This document shows positions 45,801 to 52,203 of a stretch of 64,000 nucleotides of DNA, in pieces; position 1 is the first letter of the stretch, and every line of letters begins with the position of its first letter. The DNA comes from Pseudomonadota bacterium. GTDB lineage: Bacteria; Pseudomonadota; Alphaproteobacteria; Dongiales; Dongiaceae. The DNA is taken from positions 62,001-126,000 of the forward strand of contig JACPDN010000005.1 in the NCBI GenBank assembly GCA_016183985.1. Reading direction: 5' to 3'. The position numbers and the translations under genes were made by a program. Under the pieces are notes generated by a model. The model was not told where the DNA came from and did not search any database. It saw only the letters and a list, made by a program, of their open reading frames with translations.

Positions 45801-47859
45801 CCTCGCGGCCGAACTCGAAGGCACGATCGGCTCCGGCGACATCACCGGCAATGTGCTGACGGGTGTCGATACCTCCGGCATGGGCGACAACGGCGTGCCG
45901 GGTGCTCCGGGTACGGCGGACGCCAATGGCGACGGTGCCAACCACATCTACACCCTCTCGCATGACGGCAACGGCAGCGCGTTTGACGTGGCCTTCAGCT
46001 GGGATGGTGTTTCGGCCAATGCGCTCTCGGTTGGCGGTGTCGGCACGAACGTCTCGGTCATTGGCCATGTGGTCAGCTTCGACACCGAGTTCGGCCGGAT
46101 GGTCTTCAACATGGAGACCGGCGCCTATACCTTCACCCCGGGCGCCGTTGCCCAGACGCAGAACGTCGTGTTCCACTACGGCACGATGGACGCGGATGGT
46201 GACGTCGATGTCGGCGGTGGCGTTGATGGCGACAATGCTGCCGGTGGCGCCGATCTGGTCATCACGATCAACAACGTGAACCATGCGCCGGTGGCGGCCG
46301 ACAATACTGCCAGCGGTAACGAGGACACGGTGATCATCATCCCGATCGCGACGCTGCTCGGCAACGACAGCGATCCGGACGGTGACGCGATCTCGATGTT
46401 CTCGGTCCAAAATGGCGTCAACGGTACGGCGGTCATCAATGGTGCCAATGTCGAGTTCACACCGGGCGCGAACTTCTCGGGTGCGGCGAGCTTCACCTAC
46501 ACCATCACGGATCCCTCCGGCCTGACATCGACGGCGACCTGCAACGTTACCGTCAACGGTGTCAACGATGCGCCGGTGAACGCGGTCGGCAATGTCTCGG
46601 GTGACGAAGATACGCAGATTGCGATTACGACGCTCAGCGTCAGCGACGTCGATGCCGGTACCGACGACATCACAGTCACCGTCTCGGTGCCGAACGGGTC
46701 CGGCACGCTGGCCGTCAACAACAACAACGGCGACGGCGTGACGGTGAACGGCAGCAACAACGGGGACGGCAACACCGCGCAGCTGATCCTTGTCGGTTCG
46801 CAGGCCAACATCAACGCGATGCTGCAAACGCTGATGTACACGCCGCCGGCAAACTTCAACGGCCAGGTCACGCTGACCATGACCACCAATGACGGTGGCA
46901 ATAACGGCTCGGGCGGTGCCAAGACCGATGTTGACCAGATCACGATCAGCGTTGCCGATGTGGCGGAACCCAACCAGGCACCGTCGATCGGCCAGGACCG
47001 GATCATCACCAACGAGGCAGGTGGGATCACCATCCAGGATAGCTGGTTGCTCCGCAACGACACGGATGCGGAGAACAACACTTTGACGATTACCGGCGCT
47101 GCAGCCGGAGCGGGTCAAGGCACGTTCTTCGACACCGCCCCGGCCCATGCAGGTACCGCGATCACTTTCGATCTCGATATCGGCAGCGGTTCGAACAAGC
47201 TGGGCGATGGTGAAACGACGTCGATGACGTACACCCTGTCAGACGGTGCTCTGACGGATAACACTCCGGCAGCGACGATCACCTACGAATCGTCGAACAC
47301 CCTGACCGGTGGTGCCAATGACGAGATCATCATCGGCAACAGCGGTAACGACACGATCAATGGCGGCGGCGGTATCGACGTCCTGATCGGTGGTGGTGGC
47401 AATGACACCTTGGTGTTTGACGCTGCCGATCACTTCCGCGACGGTGGCTCTGGTTTCGACCGTCTCCAGGCGACGACTTCGTTTACCTTCGACAACACCG
47501 GGTCGGACGCCAAGATGGTCAATATCGAAATGGTTGACCTCGGTGACAGCAACCACAACGGCGACCGTACGGTCACGCTGAACGTGGCGGATGTCCTTGG
47601 GACCACTAATGTGACGGTGAACGTCAATGGCACCAACCACAACATCGATCTCTTCGTGATCGGTGACAACTCTAGCGGTGCAGTCGACAACGTCGACCTC
47701 AACGGCTTCACCCAGGTCGACGTGAATGGCGGCACCCCAGGCAACGGTACCTTCAACTACACCGACGCCGTGACTGGTGCGTCGCATACCTACACTCTGT
47801 GGCAGAGCGGCGATCAGTCGGTGAAGGTTGCGGTCGAGAGCGGGTTGGACGTCATCTAA
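36841..47859 (+). CDS. Giant T1SS-secreted repeat adhesin with VWA domain, LapA/BapA-like
   Basis: 3672 residues from the ATG at 36841. An N-terminal retention-like region (1-220) has TAAG at 126-129 and GIGGLNAIGGL further on. Then about ten DUF5801/T1SS-143-like repeats of 150-180 residues follow (about 420-2720), each ending like VTVDDDAP and containing FGADG and LLQxLDHP-type blocks. Two larger insert beta-domains sit at about 1020-1190 and 2030-2220. A VWA domain (about 2800-2995) has MIDAS DRSGS. After it come tandem-95/cadherin-like repeats (about 3145-3450), RTX nonapeptides such as GGGGNDTLVF (about 3490-3525) and a T1SS C-terminal region. No signal peptide. Expected on the outer surface, exported by the downstream genes. 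Unusual: about twenty cysteines. Confidence 0.93.
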   Translation: MATDTTTNHTDTVNTASTIHEGDVEQAHLTQAGAPVQVQVPQGENVVRVQVTPGETVELPFPTDGLVARLGDNGNLAVKVGDVTVILVGYADATGQGDITILGNDGKSVDVAAVLAATDPNLDIQTAAGPGAGDQGTGADNNGGNFSPFDPNAGIGGLNAIGGLDPTALNYNLIQRQFVDIIEADEVDTSPVLIGVKQGPVVNEDDLGRTPVTEDQESAQSESLSAHGLSGNWETPANGYEIMQRLSGGEGNDGPLLPNAWCATFGTHKDGNDPFDTQDHEEGSQTGGAYTDDNNGDTDGGIDQDREPLSSTAVIEAQFFADLPGKVTFDTDGDGIDTGDTPIIQQLLDKGLTSHGHELAYLLLPEVPESFPGAGDGHGQMVVAYYLDDACNCGYEESFSQTEGHVQVPVIVFTLSIDDDAATATELNPAGNSEIPLTFTIYGVIDNVPGVADNANDVDPSGNITDILDIEVPFFLRDSDGSVTPVPGTELVFHDVDDNPELGCVRYGCWNNIPYEIVDANLTIGHDESKGVQHTDYDSNLPDGSVQDTDDVGNKSAHHIEHKIENMLEDITTGTASGEDVDISYQQGILGKLSPEFLSDGCFHADALGVAKTYIHVSFGADGKAGGDDYWGEKGGNDQAGLTKFQHDNDAGVGTDNSNFNYDANGNLLGTDDGGTDKQAFELFMKSGQVLGEGESVITEASLADSAATNWTIDFEQPDGTVVQLTVYAYQLDANTIIGMATPPVLGDGGGNDYSEALVAETPTGSDIPVFVLRLDPDSGELVFVQYHQIHNTEGGDVNGENNTANDGIHLYNQDGSQLVYFEATDFDGDTVQAQLEVTVVDDAPKTWDVCYYADEDALPNGVGDIVSPGDGNGGVVINGAFGVKFGVDKPGSIDFASLEGDNATARNSAGGVIALTSLGAQVVYHWDEATHTLTGVADGRDVFSVVVETVNGHATGNFTFTLLDQLDHPFDNGANEAGDTGSGFEDNLILDLVYKATDSDGDSASGSLIIKVDDDMPVFSGCTCDNLLINGSFELPDVTNGSYGIFGSIPGWYSTSGDGIEVQDHAAGNPQDGQQLVELDSNNNSNMVQDVTTEDGNLYDLSVWYTPRMGDTATDGIEVWFDGQLIATLDGSGQTPGQWVKFTYQVQAGENDATPDLSKLEFRAVGSSDSLGGYIDNVSLCKVNTLNEDDLANGSDNSKESLTVSGATGVNFGADEGAGFTNLSLGVALKSMGFDVVLGQPDANGVAMATSTDGRDIFKVEFTKTGGEYDGNFKLTLIDQLDHPAGNGENTTEIVVNFTASDKDGDSVNGHLSVTVIDDLPCAWISECHTDNVTIDETKWLQNDDQWNSQAPQGFKDLGSIIAWGESGNPVVTFGGDANADEPASIVLTIKTTDGADSGITDLNGTAILLYNENGLVVGHVGNQAGPVAFALSIDQDGELSVAQYIPLKHPDTNSNDEGISINDGALQAVVTVTDFDQDVASKSVDIGGKVTFEDDGPKVECVEYTSYFKFFGHDVGYGSPVAIVDEDWINKGNQDADGSWPTNGDLVGLSYATGKVNVDFGADGNGGFSIKLLAQDMSAGVLRSSDNAEVFLHQNSAGEVVGYVGGDPTDPANIVFKLTLDTNTGDFRFDLYQALEHGHPGGENNDNAQDIDLGFTIGAKDGDGDEVTAGIVVRVDDDSPDGFEVKFVNKPGDDNEVKESGIASDSGDDTTFYLDFGFAGGVGADQPGTTTLSLDTALTNLNGEAIVLVDNGAGGYNGVNVNNPGDIYFTITKNGNGSFTFDMVQSIKHDNPGSDSKTVNFTATVTDSDGDKSSDSFAIKIKDDVPSEIEVRGNNAKVDEDFLTTATNFANGQQDGDTNPDNGENAASNGDGPNGTSAGGSLAVNFGADGGSLSLTSVAVKNSKGDSVPLAALTTADGGAINIAITNGAITGTRADNPGVKVFELTLVGNNWAFTLYQALEHPFNDANNQNNGPETRYEDNLNFEFGVKATDGDGDTKTATIKVTVDDDAPTACCVEGDIDEPSQTAVVDAGHVTVNPGNYPAISNMVEIRVAAPGDAGASLNENENQAGVPGFGVTSAVDGGDGGRYNEINYMGNGEAGDTTSEVMIFELQNNAGEAAEGKWATSADVEINVFFSTEGAVGNEVGSYSLYKDGVLVAGPTNFVATSTSGNFNLHIDGPAGGFDEIRFAALPGTTDGNGNDSGDSSDYNVKQVTLNLVEEVLLPTEIAGSICANFGADGAGDIAFITTGDSGYDHNGVSIVNTLSPDGNTVIGKAGDEVIWKITLNDETKEYDFELYGTIDGNADAVLHFDTKVTDADGDYVNGCVTITVDSNDVPTLTVTYDQTAQGGYGLVDEDFLAAGNKDLPTPSNGDDLGGDSASCTGHYDANFFGDTPGTVALNATEGADTGLDTTGGANVLWHNIDAHTAVGYVQGSDASNPANWVFQVGLGATDANGDGTWTFTLLQSLKHGSAGTEDNLSLNVPLQATDSNGDHADAAIAIQIDDDMPVMAANVGSAGFYVDETNLAANAGPADVSVIFPTATLGADGGSVTYSLTGAGGAAFVDGTNSGLVDTLTNAAVLLYKVGNNIEGKTAGGDVVFTLVLSGSNMTLDQARAVVHADPNDANDSVSVSGLVYVTKTATDGDGDSVSVTTPNGVFMSFSDDAPNAVDDSDAVVTFGVAITGNVTDNDSSGADVDAGFPKGKVESFTIDGNTYAADGTVHNIPGHGTMSMTPTGEYEFIQTDGAAGSFGVTYKLVDGDGDSDPAVLTITTVDAPVDLAPINYNDANAGDENGAQQNNVMIILDRSGSMDDVVGGNGETRLDLAKAAIQNLLNKYDQLGDVKVLIVQFASDGQRMEFWGTPAEAMNYINSDDPAGQYTSYEDAVSFGGAGLADNDGKIPGAPTTVYFLSDGTPTIDGDSGNNNSLTNAQKTVWDNALENNGVTKVYAVGVGPGLDALDQDLIDVANPDGNNNPASEVIIVTNENGLAAELEGTIGSGDITGNVLTGVDTSGMGDNGVPGAPGTADANGDGANHIYTLSHDGNGSAFDVAFSWDGVSANALSVGGVGTNVSVIGHVVSFDTEFGRMVFNMETGAYTFTPGAVAQTQNVVFHYGTMDADGDVDVGGGVDGDNAAGGADLVITINNVNHAPVAADNTASGNEDTVIIIPIATLLGNDSDPDGDAISMFSVQNGVNGTAVINGANVEFTPGANFSGAASFTYTITDPSGLTSTATCNVTVNGVNDAPVNAVGNVSGDEDTQIAITTLSVSDVDAGTDDITVTVSVPNGSGTLAVNNNNGDGVTVNGSNNGDGNTAQLILVGSQANINAMLQTLMYTPPANFNGQVTLTMTTNDGGNNGSGGAKTDVDQITISVADVAEPNQAPSIGQDRIITNEAGGITIQDSWLLRNDTDAENNTLTITGAAAGAGQGTFFDTAPAHAGTAITFDLDIGSGSNKLGDGETTSMTYTLSDGALTDNTPAATITYESSNTLTGGANDEIIIGNSGNDTINGGGGIDVLIGGGGNDTLVFDAADHFRDGGSGFDRLQATTSFTFDNTGSDAKMVNIEMVDLGDSNHNGDRTVTLNVADVLGTTNVTVNVNGTNHNIDLFVIGDNSSGAVDNVDLNGFTQVDVNGGTPGNGTFNYTDAVTGASHTYTLWQSGDQSVKVAVESGLDVI
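37216..37227 (+). other. Codons for the TAAG site in the giant adhesin
   Basis: These bases encode Thr-Ala-Ala-Gly, residues 126-129. In LapA this motif is cut by the periplasmic protease LapG between the two Ala. The matching site in the second substrate is at 13320-13331 (minus). Confidence 0.6.
39361..44850 (+). repeat. Coding array of about ten T1SS-143/DUF5801-like repeats
   Basis: Repeat boundaries marked by VDDD/EDDG-type codons fall near 39361, 39879, 40792, 41322, 41869, 42310, 42862, 43837, 44350 and 44827. Ordinary spacing is 440-550 bases; the two spacings of more than 900 bases contain inserted domains. The copies are diverged at the DNA level. Confidence 0.8.
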
Positions 47860-47884
47860 CGACGCTCGCAGTTCAGAAATGATT

Positions 47885-47915
47885 AGGGCGGGGCCTTTGG
47901 GTCCCGCCCTTTTTC
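47885..47915 (+). terminator. Rho-independent terminator after the adhesin
   Basis: AGGGCGGG and CCCGCCCT pair around a short loop, followed by TTTTTC. It separates the adhesin from the secretion genes, which therefore probably have their own promoter. Confidence 0.85.
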
Positions 47916-48221
47916 TTTGGCGGCGGCTTCCTTGGCGATTCGGGGCCGATATCACGCCCGGTGAAACCTCCAGTTAACCAAATCCGCCTAAGCTCTTGGG
48001 CGAGCGTAGTTGTGGGAAGGGGAGATCGGAGGCTTGGCCGGGCCGTGGAAAGGGCGGAATTGCTCGCTTTGGTGCGGTGCAACAGGCTCCTGCATATTCC
48101 GGTGAGGCCTCCTTTCTTTTTTGTCCAATACGTGCCCTGGGTCACATAGCACCGCCTTACGTGCGCCTAGAAATATGGTAAAAGGCGCGCCGAATGGCCT
48201 GAAAGAATTGGACTTCAGCTG
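47916..48221 (+). other. Intergenic region before the secretion operon
   Basis: About 306 bases with no credible gene. It should contain the promoter for the ABC-MFP-OMP operon, but I cannot place the -35/-10 elements. No strong ribosome binding site precedes the ATG at 48222. Confidence 0.5.
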
Positions 48222-50720
48222 ATGTCATCGAGCCCCACCACCGGTCAGCCCGGCGCGACCGCCCCAGCTACTTCTTCGGTACCTTCGGCTTCCGGTGTGA
48301 AGCCTGTATCCGCTGCGTCCGCAACAACTCCGCCAACTGGCCAGCCTTTAGGTGCGGCAGCTCATTCAACCGTCGCGGGAGCGGCCTCGGCCGCTGCCGG
48401 AGCGCAAATCGCCGCAGCTGCGGGGGGCGGGAAGGGCGCGATCCCTCCCGGATCCATTCCCCCGGGGGCCATTCCGGCAGGCGCTATCCCTCCAGCCGGT
48501 CTGCCCGCCGGCATGAAACTTGGTGGCGTCCCGGCCGCCGCAGCACCGGCTGGACCACCGGCCGAGTATTCCGGCCCCAGTATGCGGGACGATCCGCTCC
48601 TTTCCTGCCTTGTCATCCTGACGCGTATTTTTTCCAACCCGCGTTCACCCGCTGCCATTTCGCACGGACTGCCGATTTCGGAAGAGGGGCTGACGCCGGA
48701 TCTCTTTTTGCGTGCAGCCGACCGCGTTGGCTTGGCTGCGAATAGAGTGAGAAAGAAGCTCGACAAGGTCGACAGCATGACGCTGCCTGCTGTCCTGCTG
48801 CTGAAGGATCGCAAGGCCTGCGTCATGCTATCCGTCCCTAAGGACGGCAAGGTCGAAGTGGCGACCCCAGACACGATGGATGGCTCGCATACCGTCGCAC
48901 TGCCATCGCTGCTCGAGCTTTATACCGGCCAGATGCTGGTCGTACGGCCGAAGATCCGCCTCGATAACCGTTCCGCCGATATGACCGAAGCCAAGGGCCG
49001 CAATTGGTTCTGGGCCAATGTTATGCGCTACACGCCGGTCTATCTCGAGGTTGTCGTCGCTGCCCTTCTGATCAACTTCTTCACGATCGGTACCTCACTC
49101 TTTTCGATGCAGGTCTATGACCGTGTCGTGCCAAACAAGGCTGAGGAGACATTATTGATGCTGGCGGCCGGCGTGCTGCTGGTCTTCTTCTTCGATTTCG
49201 TGCTGCGGACCTTGCGCGCCTATTTCCTCGACATGGCCGGTAAATCGCTCGACCGAAAGGTATCGTCGGCGCTCTTCCAGCAGATGCTGTCGATCCGCAT
49301 GGCGGCCGGCCCGCAATCCGCCGGCGCCTTCGCCAGCAACATCCAATCCTATGAGTCCTTACGCGATTTCTTCACGTCGGCGACGCTCTCGGCCATCATC
49401 GATCTACCCTTCGTCTTCATCTTCCTTGTTATCGTCTGGGTTATTGCTGGTGAGGTTGCCATCGTTCCGGCTGTGCTCATCCCGCTCGTGATCGCGGTGA
49501 GCGTGCTGGTGCAGATCCCCATGAAGCGCGCCGTTGAGCGTTCTTACCGCGAGAGTGCGCAGAAGCATGCGACCCTGGTCGAAGCCATCAACGGCCTCGA
49601 CATGATCAAGGCCAGCTCCGCCGAAGGCCAGTTGCAGCGCGACTGGGACGGTTATGTGGCGGCATCATCTGAATCGGCCAAGACCTCGCGGTTCTGGTCG
49701 ACCATTGCTGTCAATTTCGTGATGATGTCGTCGAACCTTGCCTTTGCCGGCGTCATCATTGTCGGTTGCTACAAGATCTTCACCCACGACCCGGCCTCCA
49801 ATACGCCGGCACTGACGACCGGTGCGATGGTCGCGGCCTCCATGCTGACCAGTCGCGCCATGTCTCCGCTTGGACAGATCGCCGGCCTGATCGTGCGCTT
49901 CCATCAATCCTGGACGTCGCTCAAGGGCCTCAACCGCATGATGGCTCTTCCAATTGAACGGCCACATGGCAAGACCTTCCTGCGTCGCCCGATCATCGAA
50001 GGCGCCATCGAGTTCCGGAATGTCCAATTCAAATACCCGAACGCTCAGGTGCCGGCACTCGACGGAATCTCGTTCCGCATTCAACCGGGCGAGCGTGTCG
50101 GCATTGTGGGGCGTATCGGTTCTGGCAAGACGACCATCGAGCGCCTGGTTCTCGGCCTCTTCGAGCCTACCGAAGGCGCTGTTCTGGTCGACGGCGTCGA
50201 CATCCGCCAGCTTGACCCGACTGATCTTCGGCAGAGCGTGGGCTGCGTGTTGCAGGATCCGCATCTCTTCTTCGGTTCGGTGAAGGATAACATCACGCTC
50301 GGCGCGCCCTATGTTGACGAAGAGTCGGTTATTCGCGCGGCGACGCTTGCCGGTGTCGACCAGTTTGTCCGTCAGCATCCCTCCGGCTACGACATGCCGG
50401 TCGGTGAAAACGGCCGTTATCTCTCAGGCGGCCAGCGCCAATCGGTGGCTGTTGCGCGTGCGATGCTGCTCAATCCGCCGATTTTGCTTCTGGATGAGCC
50501 GACCAGCTCGATGGATAACTCCACGGAAAACGCCTTCAAGGCTCGACTGGGCGAGATTGCCCAAGGCAAGACGATGCTGCTGGTGACGCATCGTAATTCA
50601 ATGCTGTCTCTCGTCGATCGCCTGATCGTGCTTGACCGTGGCAAGGTGGTAGCGGACGGGCCGAAGGCGGGCGTGCTCGATGCACTCATGAAGGGGCGCA
50701 TCCGCGCCAATGAAGGCTGA
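48222..50720 (+). CDS. Type I secretion ABC transporter, LapB/LssB type
   Basis: 832 residues. Order: a long Pro/Ala/Gly-rich N-terminus (1-125, with repeated GAIPPG-like turns), a C39-peptidase-like domain (about 125-250) lacking a proper catalytic Cys motif, six membrane helices (about 265-550), then the NBD. The NBD has Walker A GRIGSGKTT, signature LSGGQRQ, Walker B ILLLDEPTSSMD and H-loop THRNS. A degenerate C39 domain is usual for RTX adhesin exporters, which use it to hold substrate. The low-complexity N-terminus is longer than normal. It moves the adhesin across both membranes together with the next two genes. Confidence 0.94.
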   Translation: MSSSPTTGQPGATAPATSSVPSASGVKPVSAASATTPPTGQPLGAAAHSTVAGAASAAAGAQIAAAAGGGKGAIPPGSIPPGAIPAGAIPPAGLPAGMKLGGVPAAAAPAGPPAEYSGPSMRDDPLLSCLVILTRIFSNPRSPAAISHGLPISEEGLTPDLFLRAADRVGLAANRVRKKLDKVDSMTLPAVLLLKDRKACVMLSVPKDGKVEVATPDTMDGSHTVALPSLLELYTGQMLVVRPKIRLDNRSADMTEAKGRNWFWANVMRYTPVYLEVVVAALLINFFTIGTSLFSMQVYDRVVPNKAEETLLMLAAGVLLVFFFDFVLRTLRAYFLDMAGKSLDRKVSSALFQQMLSIRMAAGPQSAGAFASNIQSYESLRDFFTSATLSAIIDLPFVFIFLVIVWVIAGEVAIVPAVLIPLVIAVSVLVQIPMKRAVERSYRESAQKHATLVEAINGLDMIKASSAEGQLQRDWDGYVAASSESAKTSRFWSTIAVNFVMMSSNLAFAGVIIVGCYKIFTHDPASNTPALTTGAMVAASMLTSRAMSPLGQIAGLIVRFHQSWTSLKGLNRMMALPIERPHGKTFLRRPIIEGAIEFRNVQFKYPNAQVPALDGISFRIQPGERVGIVGRIGSGKTTIERLVLGLFEPTEGAVLVDGVDIRQLDPTDLRQSVGCVLQDPHLFFGSVKDNITLGAPYVDEESVIRAATLAGVDQFVRQHPSGYDMPVGENGRYLSGGQRQSVAVARAMLLNPPILLLDEPTSSMDNSTENAFKARLGEIAQGKTMLLVTHRNSMLSLVDRLIVLDRGKVVADGPKAGVLDALMKGRIRANEG

Positions 50721-50725
50721 CCCAA

Positions 50726-52054
50726 ATGTCGATTACCAATAAGGATCTTTGGATTGACCCGGCTACTTCCGAAAAGGAAGGTACGCGTCTCTTCAGCCAT
50801 CTGTTGCTGCTGGCTATCTTCATCGTCGGCGCGGTGTTCCTCGTCTGGTCGAATTATGCCGTGCTCGACGTCATCACGCGCGGCGAGGCCAAAGTCGTGC
50901 CATCAAGCCAGACCCAGGTCATCCAGAGCCTCGACGGGGGCATTCTCGAGGACATGAAGGTCCGCGACGGCCAGACAGTGGAGAAGGGGCAACCGATCCT
51001 CATCATCCGCAACGACACGGCGGTGGCGAGTTTGGCGGAACTGACGCAGCGCTTCTATATTGCGACGGCGGCGATCGCCCGGCTGCAGGCCGAAATCGAC
51101 GGTGTGAAGTCGGCGGACGATATCGAGTTCCCCAAGGATCTGGTTGAGAAATACCCGGACAAGGTGGCGGCGGAAAAGGGCCAGTTCACTGTGCGCGCGG
51201 CCCAACTCCGCTCGCAGCAGGCGACGCTGAACGACGAAGTGGCGCAGCGCCAGCAGGAAGTTCGCGCCATCGACACCAAGATCAAATCTGCCCGCAGCCT
51301 GATCGGCACGGCGCAGAAGCGTCTCGACAACCTTATCAAGCTCCGCGCCGCCGGCGGCGCGGGTGAGAACGAAGTGCTGGAAGGCCAGCAGCAGGTGCAG
51401 CAGTTCCAGGCCGATATCGAAAACGCCCAGGCTGAACGCCCGGCGGCCATGGCGGCTCTGCAGGCGGCCCAGTCAAAGGGGGCCGAGGCTGTCCAGACCT
51501 ATCGCGCGCAGGCCGCGCAGGAAATCGCCAAACACCAGACCGACCTGTCGACAGTGACTGAATCGATGAAGGATGCTGGCGCGAAGGTACGTAGGACTGA
51601 AGTCCTATCGCCGGTCAAGGGGACCGTGAAGGACATCAAAATTCGGACGATCGGCGGTGTTATTCAGCCCGCCCAGGACATCATGGAAATCGTTCCGATT
51701 GAGGACAATCTTCTTATCGAAGCCAATATCCGCCCTCAGGACCGCGGCTTTATCGCGCCCGGCCAGCCGGCAAAGGTTAAGATTACGGCCTATGACTTTT
51801 CCATCTATGGCGGGCTCGACGGGACAGTTGAGGACATCAGCGCCGACGCCATCGAAAATGAAAAGAAAGAGTTGTATTTCCGAGTCCGTCTACGTACTAC
51901 CAAGAACTTCTTGGTGGGCAAGGAAGGCCAGGATTTGCCTATTATTCCGGGCATGACGGCTTCTGTGGATATTCTGACCGGAAAGAAGACAGTCCTAGAA
52001 TATTTGCTGAAACCAATCCTAAAGGCACGCGAGCAAGCGATGACGGAAAGGTAA
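50726..52054 (+). CDS. HlyD-family membrane fusion protein, LapC type
   Basis: 442 residues. One N-terminal membrane helix (about 25-45, LLLLAIFIVGAVFLVWSNYA), a beta-barrel/lipoyl region (RGEAKVVPSSQTQVIQSLDGGILEDMKVRDGQTVEKGQPIL), a long periplasmic coiled coil (about 100-290) and the C-terminal HlyD signature region (LSPVKGTVKDIKIRTIGGVIQPAQDIMEIVP, RPQDRGFIAPGQPAKVKI). It bridges the inner-membrane ABC exporter and the outer-membrane TolC-like protein. It starts 5 bases after the ABC gene stop. Confidence 0.95.
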   Translation: MSITNKDLWIDPATSEKEGTRLFSHLLLLAIFIVGAVFLVWSNYAVLDVITRGEAKVVPSSQTQVIQSLDGGILEDMKVRDGQTVEKGQPILIIRNDTAVASLAELTQRFYIATAAIARLQAEIDGVKSADDIEFPKDLVEKYPDKVAAEKGQFTVRAAQLRSQQATLNDEVAQRQQEVRAIDTKIKSARSLIGTAQKRLDNLIKLRAAGGAGENEVLEGQQQVQQFQADIENAQAERPAAMAALQAAQSKGAEAVQTYRAQAAQEIAKHQTDLSTVTESMKDAGAKVRRTEVLSPVKGTVKDIKIRTIGGVIQPAQDIMEIVPIEDNLLIEANIRPQDRGFIAPGQPAKVKITAYDFSIYGGLDGTVEDISADAIENEKKELYFRVRLRTTKNFLVGKEGQDLPIIPGMTASVDILTGKKTVLEYLLKPILKAREQAMTER

Positions 52055-52203
52055 GAAAAAGTTGCTGCATCAAATGCCTAAATCAGGTAAAAGCGACTAA
52101 GTGGAATTGCCTTAAAATATGATTAACAACTAAATTTGTTGTCATCCCGGCGCCGAATCGACGCTGTCAATGAAGACCGGGATCAGCTTTGGGGGTAGCG
52201 AGC

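Noticed and set aside
37765-47148. Long antisense open frames (over 1000 codons each) opposite the giant adhesin
   Set aside because: They mirror the codon pattern of the high-GC repeat gene, lack ribosome binding sites and known domains, and the sense strand encodes clear repeat domains.
48222-48990. Active C39 peptidase in the T1SS ABC protein
   Set aside because: The region is C39-like but lacks the usual catalytic Cys motif; substrates without a double-Gly leader fit a non-cleaving domain.
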